DNA of 64,000 nt from CAZIOH01 sp964540815 (lineage in GTDB: Bacteria > Myxococcota_A > Polyangia > Fen-1088). Below are positions 9,448 to 17,922 of the stretch, one piece after another. Within the stretch, counting starts at the first letter, position 1. Every line of letters starts with the position of its first letter. Below the pieces are notes generated by a model, which saw only the letters and a program-made list of their open reading frames with translations, made no database searches and was not told where the DNA came from. The DNA lies in contig CAZIOH010000020.1 of the NCBI GenBank assembly GCA_964540815.1, positions 1-64,000 on the forward strand. Reading direction: 5' to 3'. The position numbers were made by a program, and so were the translations under genes.

Positions 9448-10563
9448 TCACAGATGGCATGACGCGCACATGGGGACGCGGTCGATCTCGTCACGCGGAT
9501 GCTGGGTGACCCAGCCCGGGGGGTGGGGATCGCCCCCGACTCCCCCGACCTTGTGGCAATCGATGCAGATGGAACGGGCTCCCTGGTCATGGCAGGCCGC
9601 GCACGCCGCGATGTCGCGACGGGCCAGCGGCCCGTGAGAGTTGATCGATCCGGGGAACGAGAAATCCCGCGGATGTGGGCTGCGCGGATTGAGCGCGTCC
9701 GGCGTGAGGTTCTGGATCCGGTGACAGTCCTCGCAGAAGGATTGCCCGTGGCAGCGACGGCACATCCCCTCGTCGGCGCGGGCCTCGATGGCGTGGCGGC
9801 TGACGTAGTCGGCGCGGTGGATGAAGTCGGCATTGACCCGCTCGGGGAACTTGGTCTCGACGGGGAGCGCCACGGTGCGGGCGTGGCAGTCGGCGCAGAA
9901 GGTCTGGTCGTGGCACTCGGCGCAGCCCTCGCCCGCCGAGCGGGCCATCGGACCGTGCTGGTGCACGAAGTCTCCCTGGTGCGAGAAGACCGACACCGGG
10001 CGCAAGGGGAACCGTCGGAGATCGACGTGACACCCGCGACATTGCCCGGCGGCGAACTCGGTGGCGTGCTCGTGGCAACTGGTGCAGGTGCTCATGGGTG
10101 GCACGGTCGACTCGGTGCGCGCGAGCTCGGGCAACTTCTGATGGCAGCGCGTGCAGTCTTCCTTGACGCGCTCGATGTGGTCGGCGTGGGACATGCGCAA
10201 GGTGCGTTCAGGCCGGGGGTAGCTGGCGGGGTGCGCGGGATCGCTGTGGCAGAACCCGCAGTTGCCCTGGGTCTTCTTGTCCTTGTGGCACTCGAGACAC
10301 TTGGATTCGGGCGGCAGGAAACGCCCCTCCAGGGTCTTGGCGTCGTAGATCTCCTCGTGGCAGGCCAGACAGTCGACCTTGGCCCGTGCGTGGGTGGCGT
10401 GCGAGAACCGGATCTGATCCACCTCGCGCGGGTGCTGCTCCTCGTCTCGGCCCCCGAGCTGCGCGCACCCGGCGGTGAAGACGGCCAGCGTGGCCACGAC
10501 GAGCAGGCCCGGCGAGCCGATTTTGCCGATCTTGCCGAGCTCGCCCATCCGCGACGGCTTCAT
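9448..10563 (-). CDS. 13-haem periplasmic/outer-membrane cytochrome c lipoprotein
   Basis: 371 residues carrying 13 CXXCH motifs, from CLACH near residue 60 to CASCH five residues from the C terminus, about one haem per 28 residues. This density is typical of MtrA-like or cytochrome c7-type electron wires that sit inside a porin. The N terminus has a signal peptide ending in a lipobox (VFTAGC). The ATG overlaps the stop of the upstream barrel gene by ATGA, so the two are translationally coupled, which supports a porin-cytochrome complex. It lies 23 bp before the first decahaem gene. It is not a simple MtrA homologue by eye (MtrA has ten haems). The function as a trans-outer-membrane wire is inferred from haem density and gene order. 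Confidence 0.9.
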   Translation of the reverse strand: MKPSRMGELGKIGKIGSPGLLVVATLAVFTAGCAQLGGRDEEQHPREVDQIRFSHATHARAKVDCLACHEEIYDAKTLEGRFLPPESKCLECHKDKKTQGNCGFCHSDPAHPASYPRPERTLRMSHADHIERVKEDCTRCHQKLPELARTESTVPPMSTCTSCHEHATEFAAGQCRGCHVDLRRFPLRPVSVFSHQGDFVHQHGPMARSAGEGCAECHDQTFCADCHARTVALPVETKFPERVNADFIHRADYVSRHAIEARADEGMCRRCHGQSFCEDCHRIQNLTPDALNPRSPHPRDFSFPGSINSHGPLARRDIAACAACHDQGARSICIDCHKVGGVGGDPHPPGWVTQHPRDEIDRVPMCASCHL

Positions 10564-11891
10564 GGGGTCACCTGGCGCACCCGGATGGTCCCCTGGTAGC
10601 AGAGCCTGACCATCGCCTCGAGGCGCTGCTCGGCGAACGGCGTCACGCTCCCGATGACGCCAGCCACGGCCCGCCAGTCGGCGCGCAGATCGTAGCCGAG
10701 GTTGGCGGCCCCGACGAAGGACTGCCGCTCGCCGTTCACGTCGGCGTCGAAGAAGAAGGCGCTGGCGTCGAGCGACGCGAGGATCCTCGGCGCGAGCCGC
10801 AAGAGCGCGAAGGCGCGACCTAGGGTGTAGCCCGTCTGGGGAAGGGTGAGGCGCCGCGATTCCAGCCCGGCGCTGTCCTGTCCTTCTGGGCCGAAGGTCA
10901 AGGTCAGCTTGGCGGAGCCATCCTGTCCGGTCCCGCTCGGATCGACGATGACGTGATATCCCCCTTGCAGCTTCAATCGCGGCACGAGCCTCCAGTAGAT
11001 CCAGCCACCGGCCTCGTCGCGGGTCTCCTGGGAGAAGACCGAGAAGATCGAGTTCCGGGGCAAGAACAGATCCGGCGCGGTCCTGCGATAGTCGCCGCTC
11101 ACCTCGAAGCGCGCGGCGAGCTGCCAGGTGGCCGTGAGGTTCCCTTCGGCGAGCCGCTGCTCGGGCAGGCTGAAGAGCACGAACCCGCTCACCGCCAGGG
11201 CCACCCGGGCAGAGGGGACCAATCGTGCGTCGATCGCGAGATCGCGCCGGGCGATCTCGCCGTGGTCGAGCACCTGCAGGAAGGAGACACCCGCCTCGCT
11301 GTCGAAGGCCGGCTTGAAGAAGGCCCGGGCGGCCACCAGGGCATCGCCTCGGTGAACGCCAAAGCGAGGCGTCACCGGCACGCCCGCTTGCGCCGTGAGC
11401 CCCACGAAGCGCACCGGCATGGCGGTCGCGCTCAACCCATCGAAGGCCAGGTTGCGTCCGGCTCCCCCGATCAGCAGCTGACGGCCGAGGCGGAGCACGA
11501 TCCGGCGGCGCAGGAGCTTGCCCTCGGCGAAGGCCAGATCGAGATCGCCGAGCCCGTGCTTCCCATCGACCGGATCTCCCGGCACCACTGCCCCCCACCC
11601 CGAGATCACCACCGCGAGATCGTCGAGACCGCGCAGGCGAAACTCGGTGGCGCGCAAGGAGACGAGCTCGAATACCGGGACGGCCGTGTGGATCACCCCG
11701 TCGCGCGGATCCGCCCGACCGACGAGCAGGGTGGTCGAGGTGGCGTCGATCGTCTCGGCCCGTGCCCGCGGGGCAAGCGCCAGCGGCGCCAGCAGGGTCA
11801 GCAGCGTCGTCAGGCCTGCGGCCCCGCACGTGCGCGTGGGCGCGCGCGAGCGCGTGGGCGCCCCGCGATCTCCGCCGCTACTGGGCGACAT
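10560..11891 (-). CDS. outer-membrane beta-barrel of a porin-cytochrome conduit
   Basis: 443 residues: an Arg-rich start, a signal peptide ending ARA, then alternating amphipathic beta strands throughout with no membrane helix and no cysteine haem site. The strand and turn pattern (for example FRLRGLDDLAVVISGWGAVV) is that of an outer-membrane barrel. It overlaps the start of the 13-haem gene by 4 bp and the end of the upstream multihaem gene by 14 bp, so the three are probably made together. In Shewanella and Geobacter conduits a barrel without cofactors sheathes a multihaem cytochrome; this gene is the only candidate for that role here. It has no recognisable MtrB CXXC signature, so it is a separate or very diverged barrel family. 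Confidence 0.75.
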   Translation of the reverse strand: MSPSSGGDRGAPTRSRAPTRTCGAAGLTTLLTLLAPLALAPRARAETIDATSTTLLVGRADPRDGVIHTAVPVFELVSLRATEFRLRGLDDLAVVISGWGAVVPGDPVDGKHGLGDLDLAFAEGKLLRRRIVLRLGRQLLIGGAGRNLAFDGLSATAMPVRFVGLTAQAGVPVTPRFGVHRGDALVAARAFFKPAFDSEAGVSFLQVLDHGEIARRDLAIDARLVPSARVALAVSGFVLFSLPEQRLAEGNLTATWQLAARFEVSGDYRRTAPDLFLPRNSIFSVFSQETRDEAGGWIYWRLVPRLKLQGGYHVIVDPSGTGQDGSAKLTLTFGPEGQDSAGLESRRLTLPQTGYTLGRAFALLRLAPRILASLDASAFFFDADVNGERQSFVGAANLGYDLRADWRAVAGVIGSVTPFAEQRLEAMVRLCYQGTIRVRQVTP

Positions 11892-13590
11892 CGATGACCC
11901 CGTTGATGTGCAGGCTGGTCTCGGCCCCTGCCGGGCCCGAGACGATGATCGCTCCGGTCGGATCGACCGTCCGGGGGTGGCAGGTCACGCAGTCGAGGCG
12001 CGTCATGCTGGGGAGGTGGGGCGACGACGTCGGCGGCAACCCATGGCAGGCGACGCCACAGGTGAGGCCGCTGCTCGCGGTCCAGACCGGGGCGCGCTCG
12101 ACCCCGGGGGTCGTGTCGGCCGCGAGCGCGGTGCCACCGCCGTGGCAGTAGACGCCACTGCAGGTCACGGTCGCCTGGGTCCATACCGGAGCGGCACCTC
12201 CCGCCGCCGCCAGGACGCTGCCCGCCGGCTGCCCCGCCGGGAACACCTCGGCCCCCGGGCTGTCGTCTCCACCCGGGCCATGTCCACCGAAGTGACCCGG
12301 GCTCGAAACCTCGGCGGGGACCAGATGGCACTCGCCGCAGGCTATCGGGCCTCGCAGATGCGCTGCCCCGGTCAGGTGCGCCTGGTGGGCGCCCACCCCG
12401 GGGGCCGTCGTCGCGGTTGCACCCGTCAGATCGGGTGGCGGCGCGGCGTTGCCGACGGCATTGCCCGCGCCGGCGGCATTGCCCATGGAGGATCCATGAC
12501 AGGCGGTGCAGCCCAGCGCGGGATCGCCGAGCTCCACCTTGCCATCGATGTGCTTGTCGGGCGCGATGATCTTCATGTCCCGATCGACCACGCTCGGGTG
12601 ACAGTTGATGCAGGTCTGCGAGCCGGTGTGGTTGGGGGGCAGCCCATGACAAGTCCCGCAGTTCGCCTGACCGGTCCCGGGGGCGCTCCACACCGGCGCG
12701 GTGTTGGTGGCCGCGGAATCGCCGAGCACGGCGCCGTGACAGTAGACGTTGCTGCAGGTCTGCGTGGCCGGATCGAACGCCGGTGGGGCCGGACGGGTGC
12801 TGCCCGCCGGGGTCAGCGCGGCGGTCGCCCCCAGCACGACCTCGGCCGGCGGCGGATCGAGCGTGCCATCGGCGAGGAAGATGTGTCCGACGTCCGTGTA
12901 GACGGCGGGGACCCGGTGACATTCGCCGCAAGCGAAGGAGCTCCCGAGCGGCCCCTTCCCGAGGTGATGACCATGGGAGGCGCTGGCGGCGATGTCGCCG
13001 TGACAGGTCGAGCAGGCGGTCGGTCCCTCCTGGTGGCAGCCGAGACAGCTGGCTCCCGAGGTGCCGCCCCCGAAATCACTGCCGTGACACTTCTGGCAAA
13101 CGGAGAAGTCGTACTTCTGGTCACGAATCAGCTGGCCATGAAAATCGGTGGATCGGGGATCGAGGATGCCCCGGCCATGAATCGACGACTCGACGAAGGA
13201 CAGCGCACAATCCACGACCCAGCTTTGAACCGGCCCGAAGAGATCGCTCACCGGGAGGTGCGTGGCGTCGGCGGTCGCGGGGTCGAGCACGGTGAGCAAG
13301 CGCGAGCTCGGATCGCCCGCGCTGGCGTTCGGGACTGCGTCGCTGCCACCCCCGAGGGCTCCGGCATACGTCGACGTGTCGTACCCTGCGGCCGGCAGCG
13401 AGCCTCCGGTCGTTCCATGGCAGCTCGAGCAACGCGCGGCGAAGGCCGGTCCGATGTCCTTCTTCCAGCTCTCGCATCGAGCTTGCCCCACCACGTCGGG
13501 CCGGGCCTTGGCGCAGCCAAGCGACGCCACCAGCAGCGTCACCGAAAGGATCGGGGCAGCGCCCCGGGCCGCTCGCGTGAAGGGAGCCAT
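11878..13590 (-). CDS. multihaem cytochrome with CX4CH and CX3CH sites, lipoprotein
   Basis: 570 residues. A signal peptide ends in a lipobox (VASLGC). A first single-haem domain (CSSCH, with a following SRLL segment like planctomycete-type cytochrome c domains) is followed by a long array. In total there are ten CXXCH motifs, two CX4CH motifs (CSNVYCH and CSGVYCH) and one CX3CH (CGVACH). The alternating CX4CH/CXXCH pattern belongs to the C4xC/C2xC repeat family known from Geobacter. Its repeats here contain CHG-APVW-CGTCHGLPP-type units. It overlaps the barrel gene by 14 bp. It probably relays electrons within the periplasm or at the outer membrane. Whether the nonstandard sites carry haem cannot be told from sequence. 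Confidence 0.88.
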   Translation of the reverse strand: MAPFTRAARGAAPILSVTLLVASLGCAKARPDVVGQARCESWKKDIGPAFAARCSSCHGTTGGSLPAAGYDTSTYAGALGGGSDAVPNASAGDPSSRLLTVLDPATADATHLPVSDLFGPVQSWVVDCALSFVESSIHGRGILDPRSTDFHGQLIRDQKYDFSVCQKCHGSDFGGGTSGASCLGCHQEGPTACSTCHGDIAASASHGHHLGKGPLGSSFACGECHRVPAVYTDVGHIFLADGTLDPPPAEVVLGATAALTPAGSTRPAPPAFDPATQTCSNVYCHGAVLGDSAATNTAPVWSAPGTGQANCGTCHGLPPNHTGSQTCINCHPSVVDRDMKIIAPDKHIDGKVELGDPALGCTACHGSSMGNAAGAGNAVGNAAPPPDLTGATATTAPGVGAHQAHLTGAAHLRGPIACGECHLVPAEVSSPGHFGGHGPGGDDSPGAEVFPAGQPAGSVLAAAGGAAPVWTQATVTCSGVYCHGGGTALAADTTPGVERAPVWTASSGLTCGVACHGLPPTSSPHLPSMTRLDCVTCHPRTVDPTGAIIVSGPAGAETSLHINGVIDVAQ

Positions 13591-13665
13591 GTCTGGGTGT
13601 GAGCTCGAAGGTGGAAGCTGCGATGAGGAGTTCGGTCGCCGGTCGCCGCTCGCGGTTGCGCGTCG

Positions 13666-14052
13666 CTACTTCTTGAAGGTCTTCACGTAGGAAACCAGCG
13701 CCTCGATGTCCTCGGGCTTGATCTTGTCCTTGTAGGGCTCCATCTCCTGGACCTTGCCGTCCTTGGTTTGCTTGATGCCATTGGTGATGGCGTCCTTCAT
13801 CTTGTCGTCCGTCAGGCCCTTCCAGAAATCGGGCGCGGTCATGTCCCTCACGCCCATCTTCTTTCCCTGCTCGGTCGCGCCCTTCCCGTCCTCGCCGTGA
13901 CAGGACGAACACTTCGCCTTCCAAGTGCGCAAAATTTTCTTGTCGACCTCGGCGGATGCGGTGGTCGACCACAGGACGGCGGGCGCCAGGCTGGCGAGCA
14001 GGGGGAACAAGGCGAGAAATGGGAGGGAAATGGCGTATCGTGCTCGTTTCAT
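13666..14052 (-). CDS. small monohaem cytochrome c
   Basis: 128 residues: a clean signal peptide ending STTASA, then a class I cytochrome c domain with one CSSCH near residue 48 and a likely distal methionine in the MEPYKDKIKPEDIEALVSYV region. It is a soluble periplasmic electron carrier that could shuttle between the NapC-type protein and the multihaem proteins, or to an oxidase. AGGAG lies 8 bases before the ATG. It sits 75 bp upstream of the 13-motif cytochrome gene and 68 bp downstream of the NapC-like gene, all in one direction, suggesting an operon. Longer upstream in-frame starts would add a non-signal Arg/Pro-rich stretch and are rejected. Confidence 0.9.
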   Translation of the reverse strand: MKRARYAISLPFLALFPLLASLAPAVLWSTTASAEVDKKILRTWKAKCSSCHGEDGKGATEQGKKMGVRDMTAPDFWKGLTDDKMKDAITNGIKQTKDGKVQEMEPYKDKIKPEDIEALVSYVKTFKK

Positions 14053-14120
14053 GGTCGTGGCTCCTATGGTTGGCTCGCGGGGGATGCAATAAGAAGACCA
14101 GTGCGGGGGAGGCCCTGGAA

Positions 14121-15611
14121 TCAGAGCGGCACGAGCGGCCGGAGCTCGTCCGGAAGGTCCTCGGGTAGCTCGTCCTTGGCCATCACCTCGTGGCAGAGCT
14201 CGCACTTGCCGGACAGCTCCACGCCTGCCGCGGTCTTGTGGTCGCCCGAGTGGCACCGAAAGCACTGGCCCTTGAAGGCCCCCGGGTCGGCCCCACCGTG
14301 CCCGATCAGCGTGGGATAGTTGCCCCACGAGAGCTTCATCCCGGGATAGACGTTGCGGTGGTAGATGCCCGTCAGCGCCTCGGCCGCTTTATCGAGCTTG
14401 TCTCGAGGCGGCTTCTGCGCGGCGTGGTCACGGGCATACCGGGTCTCGAGGGCCTGGCGAAAGTATTCGCTCGCCTGTTCCCGAGGCGGTGTGGCGCCCG
14501 TCAGCACCTTCAGGCTCGTGTCGTACAGCCACGGAACCTTGCGATCGAGCTTGCCCTCCCGGAAGGCCCGGATGACGCCGCTCTCGGGGGTGTCGTCATA
14601 GATGTGGGTGGTCCGGTTGTGGCAGTCGATGCAGTCCATGGTCCGCGACTCGACGACCGCGCCAGCCGCCGGCTGATCCGGCAGCCACTCCTCCACGACC
14701 TTCCCACCGTCGAGCACGTCGAGCTTCTGGATCTTGCCGACCTTGAACCGCTTCTCGTCGAGCACCTCGTAGCGCACCTGGTAGCGCGTGCTCGCGTGAA
14801 AGTGAATGCCGCTCCAGGTCCCGGTGCGCGCGTCCAGTCCTCCGAGGTGCAGCATCATGGCGGTGACCTGCGGGGTGTTGGCCTCGTCGCTCTTGAAGTG
14901 GACCCGGAGGGCCACTCGGTTCCCGCTCTGCCGCTCGGGCTCGTGACAGCGCCCACAGGTCTCGATCGCCGGGCGCAGAGCATGCACCGGGGTCCCGATC
15001 GGGCGATGAAAGGTGCCGGTCGCCACACCCCAGACTTGCCGGAGTCCCGAGAGCTTCGCGGAGACCGCGGACGAGGCCCCGCCGCCGATATGACATTCCA
15101 CGCAGGCAACCCGGCTGTGCGGCGATTGCAGGTAGGCGTCGTACTCCGGTTGCATCACCTGGTGGCAGGTGACGCCGCAGAACTGCGGGGTCTCCATGAA
15201 GGCCACCGCCCGGTAGGTCACCGTCGTGACGATGAAGACGTTGAGAACGGTCATCAGCACCACGAAGGCGACCCGCCGGCGGACGGTCTGGCTCTGCATG
15301 GCTCGCTCGAAGGCCAACCGGACCGTGTCGGTCTCGAGCGGGGCTCCGGACGTCCGGGCCCGGTGACGTTCGCGAAGGAACCCGAGGGGGATCAGCAAGA
15401 GCCCGAGCACGAAGATCCCGGGCACCACCAGGAACAAGATCGCCGCGGCGTAGTTGTTGAGTCCCGCCGACGTCAGCTCGATCGCCAGCGCGACCAGCAG
15501 GGTGACCCCCGAGCTCGACGCGATCATGGTCCCGAGCAAGGTGATCCAGTTGCTCCAGAGCCGCGGCAGAAACTCGATCGCGCGGCGATAGAGGTTAGAC
15601 ACGCGCGGCAC
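14121..15611 (-). CDS. NapC/NirT-type membrane multihaem cytochrome c
   Basis: 496 residues. Three hydrophobic segments (about 25-48, 55-80 and 113-132) are followed by a periplasmic haem domain. The first site is a CX3CH motif (CGVTCH, residues 145-150) followed by QVM, matching the delta-proteobacterial NapC/NirT family where the methionine ligates haem 1. Five CXXCH sites follow (CVECH, CGRCH, CIDCH, CFRCH, CELCH). NapC/NirT proteins oxidise menaquinol or ubiquinol and pass electrons to periplasmic cytochromes. As first gene of the cluster this would be the entry point of the conduit. The length exceeds typical four-haem NapC (about 200 residues), with extra membrane helices at the front and a longer haem domain. 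Confidence 0.9.
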   Translation of the reverse strand: MPRVSNLYRRAIEFLPRLWSNWITLLGTMIASSSGVTLLVALAIELTSAGLNNYAAAILFLVVPGIFVLGLLLIPLGFLRERHRARTSGAPLETDTVRLAFERAMQSQTVRRRVAFVVLMTVLNVFIVTTVTYRAVAFMETPQFCGVTCHQVMQPEYDAYLQSPHSRVACVECHIGGGASSAVSAKLSGLRQVWGVATGTFHRPIGTPVHALRPAIETCGRCHEPERQSGNRVALRVHFKSDEANTPQVTAMMLHLGGLDARTGTWSGIHFHASTRYQVRYEVLDEKRFKVGKIQKLDVLDGGKVVEEWLPDQPAAGAVVESRTMDCIDCHNRTTHIYDDTPESGVIRAFREGKLDRKVPWLYDTSLKVLTGATPPREQASEYFRQALETRYARDHAAQKPPRDKLDKAAEALTGIYHRNVYPGMKLSWGNYPTLIGHGGADPGAFKGQCFRCHSGDHKTAAGVELSGKCELCHEVMAKDELPEDLPDELRPLVPL

Positions 15612-15928
15612 CCCTCGGGGACGTGGCGCGCGTCCGGCCCGTGCTCAGATCGCGGCGATCTTCGGGTCGAAATCTCCGAGGGCAGGACCGCAGCGGCGGG
15701 CGAGGATTCGCCTCGGCGAGATGCGAAAGTGCCTCCTCGCGCGCCTGCCTCGACCTTCGGTGTTCGCCGCCCACCTGCATTCCTGGCCCCGCTGCAGCTG
15801 AACCGCCGCCGCCGGCATCTTCACTCGGACGCCGGTCCTCTGCAAGAGGCTCGTCCACTCAATGCACAAGTTCCATGTGAGGAGAGGGCCTTCAGGAGCG
15901 TACGCCCTTTCAGGGTTGGCGAGCGACC
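15612..15928. other. intergenic region upstream of the cytochrome cluster
   Basis: 317 bp between the 3' end of the CPBP protease gene and the start of the NapC-like gene, both on the minus strand. It probably holds the promoter of the cytochrome operon. I see no convincing -10/-35 pair, sigma-54 site or strong terminator hairpin, and none of the overlapping open frames looks coding. Confidence 0.5.
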
Positions 15929-16606
15929 TCAGAGCCTCGGCGGCACGACCGGCACGACCGGCACGACGAGCAGCACCATCTCGTCCCAGATGAGGTGGGC
16001 AACCAGCGGTGCAACCAGACCCGCCGTCACGTGCCGCAGGCCGCCCCACGCGAGGCCGCACGACAACGCCGTCGCCACCAGCACCGGCGAGCCGAGTGGA
16101 GCGTGGGCGAGCCCGTAGAGCAGCGTACCGAGGAGGATCGCCCACCAGCCGCCCATCCGTCGAGCGAGGGCACCCTGGACGACTCCCCGCCACACCAGCT
16201 CCTCGCCCAGGATCACCGGCACCAGGGCCATGGCCCGCGTGAAGCTCGAGATCGCGGACCCCGCCCCGAGCTGTCCGTAGAGCCGTGCGACGTCGCTGGC
16301 GATCAACGGGATCCGCGAGGAGAGCGGCGCGTACAGCAGCTTCGAGGCCACCGTCATGCCTACCCCCGCCACGAGCCCGGCGCCGAGCGCGCTCGCCCGT
16401 GGACGCAAGAGCGCGCGAACGGAGGCACCCTCGCGGGCCAGGACCCACGCCGCGAGGACGAGCGCGGTACACCCGAGACCAAGCCAGGCACCGATGGTCC
16501 GCGACAGCCAGGCCCCCGCCACCCACGCCACCACCATGGCTGGAGCGACCCATCGGGAGGCGGGGATCGCCGAGCCCGAGCCGGTGCCGCGATGAGCCCG
16601 TGTCAT
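15929..16606 (-). CDS. CPBP-family intramembrane metalloprotease
   Basis: 225 residues with about six hydrophobic helices. The CPBP (Abi/CAAX protease-like) signatures are visible: EELVWRG (the EExxxR motif), then HAPLG, and a last helix ending HLIWDE. These Glu and His residues form the metal site in the family. The start at 16606 overlaps the stop of the epimerase-like gene as ATGA, so the two are translationally coupled; a longer start at 16666 would add a strongly Arg-rich stretch. The target is unknown. Bacterial members process prenylated or bacteriocin-like peptides or act in membrane-protein homeostasis. The C terminus is an unusual run of Val-Pro repeats (VVPVVPVVPP). Confidence 0.85.
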   Translation of the reverse strand: MTRAHRGTGSGSAIPASRWVAPAMVVAWVAGAWLSRTIGAWLGLGCTALVLAAWVLAREGASVRALLRPRASALGAGLVAGVGMTVASKLLYAPLSSRIPLIASDVARLYGQLGAGSAISSFTRAMALVPVILGEELVWRGVVQGALARRMGGWWAILLGTLLYGLAHAPLGSPVLVATALSCGLAWGGLRHVTAGLVAPLVAHLIWDEMVLLVVPVVPVVPPRL

Positions 16607-17625
16607 CGCACGACGACGTCGTCGGAGAAGGCGCGGCGCTTTCTGGCTCGCTCGATTCGCCCCCACTGGCCCGGCACCGGCCCGTGGGCCGACTCGGCCT
16701 CGAGGGCGCGGCGCGCCGCCTCGGAGAACGACAGCAAGCTCGGGTGACCGATGCGGGACCAGAAGGCGCCATCACGCGCCAGCATGTCGTGCTCGAGCCC
16801 CAGCACCACCTCGCGCGCCACCGCCCAGCGCGCGCGGGTCACGAAGCGCACCCAGTGCGATGACAGCCGCGGGCTGAGGAAGGGCAGCTCGATGGTCCGC
16901 GGCGGCCGCAAGCCCATCAAGCGGGCGGTCTGTTCGAGGATCTGCCGGCAGGACAGCCTGTCGGGGCCCGGCAAATCGAACGAGGCGTGGTGGGGCGAGG
17001 CGCCCACCCCGCCCACGCCGTCCACTTCCACCCGGGTGGCCGCAACCAGGGCCACCAGCACGTCGTCGATGGCGACGGGCTCGGTGCGGGACCGCATCCA
17101 CGACGGCAAGACCATCACCGGCAGGCGCGCCGCCAGATCGCGCACGATGAGCCAGCTCAGGCTGCCATCGCCGATGATCATGCTGGCGCGGAGCTCGATG
17201 CAGCTGACGGCTCCGGCGCGCAAGGCCTCGCCCACCGCCAGCCGACTGCGCAGGTGCAAGGAGGGCTCGCCGCTCGGGTCGATCCCGCCGAGGTAGACGA
17301 TCCGTTCGAGCCCGGCGGCCGCCGCGCTCCTGGCGAAGATGTGCGCGACCTCGGACTCGCGTCGCAGGTAATCGGGTGAGTCACCCATGCCGTGCACGAG
17401 GTAGACCGCGGCGGCCGAGCCGCGTAGCACCCGGGCACAATCCTCGGTTCGCTCGAGGTTGCCTTCGACCCAGTCGAGATCGGGCCGCGCCGCCCGGGCC
17501 GCCGCGCCATCGCGGGTCAAGCAACGGACCTTCCACCCCGCCGCCACGAGCCGGGGCTCGAGGGCGTGTCCCACGAAACCGGTTGCCCCCGTGAGCAAGA
17601 TGGTCTTCGACCCGTCGCCCGCCAC
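16603..17625 (-). CDS. NAD(P)-binding epimerase/oxidoreductase-like protein (atypical SDR)
   Basis: 340 residues. The N terminus has the Rossmann dinucleotide motif GATGFVG directly after ILLT, then a YLVHGMGDS region and YLGGI, typical of atypical short-chain dehydrogenase or NmrA-like proteins with NAD(P) binding. The canonical YxxxK catalytic pair is not obvious, so it may be a redox sensor or an oxidoreductase with altered chemistry. No ATG precedes the Rossmann motif, so a GTG at 17625 is the likely start. It is coupled by a 4 bp overlap to the CPBP gene and divergent from the LamG gene. Confidence 0.82.
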   Translation of the reverse strand: MAGDGSKTILLTGATGFVGHALEPRLVAAGWKVRCLTRDGAAARAARPDLDWVEGNLERTEDCARVLRGSAAAVYLVHGMGDSPDYLRRESEVAHIFARSAAAAGLERIVYLGGIDPSGEPSLHLRSRLAVGEALRAGAVSCIELRASMIIGDGSLSWLIVRDLAARLPVMVLPSWMRSRTEPVAIDDVLVALVAATRVEVDGVGGVGASPHHASFDLPGPDRLSCRQILEQTARLMGLRPPRTIELPFLSPRLSSHWVRFVTRARWAVAREVVLGLEHDMLARDGAFWSRIGHPSLLSFSEAARRALEAESAHGPVPGQWGRIERARKRRAFSDDVVVR

Positions 17626-17922
17626 AGCCTGGTTATAGCCCCGATCCCGCCGGAGGTGACTCTCGCGCCGAGGTTCTTCCCGTCGATGACGCGGAACGAC
17701 CAGCTTCAGAGGTGAGCGCCGGCTGTCGATGGGAGCCGGGTAGCGCCATGAGCTCACAGTGCCCGAATCGCCACGAATCCTCCCGAGACGGGGAGGGACA
17801 GGACCGTCGCACGCTCGCACCTCGAGCGGGAGGGCCGATTGGGCGTCGACTCCTCCGAGGGTAGGGCGTCGCCGGCAGAGAAATTCGTCGCGGTCGCCTC
17901 CCCCTCCTCCCGGTCGAACGCC

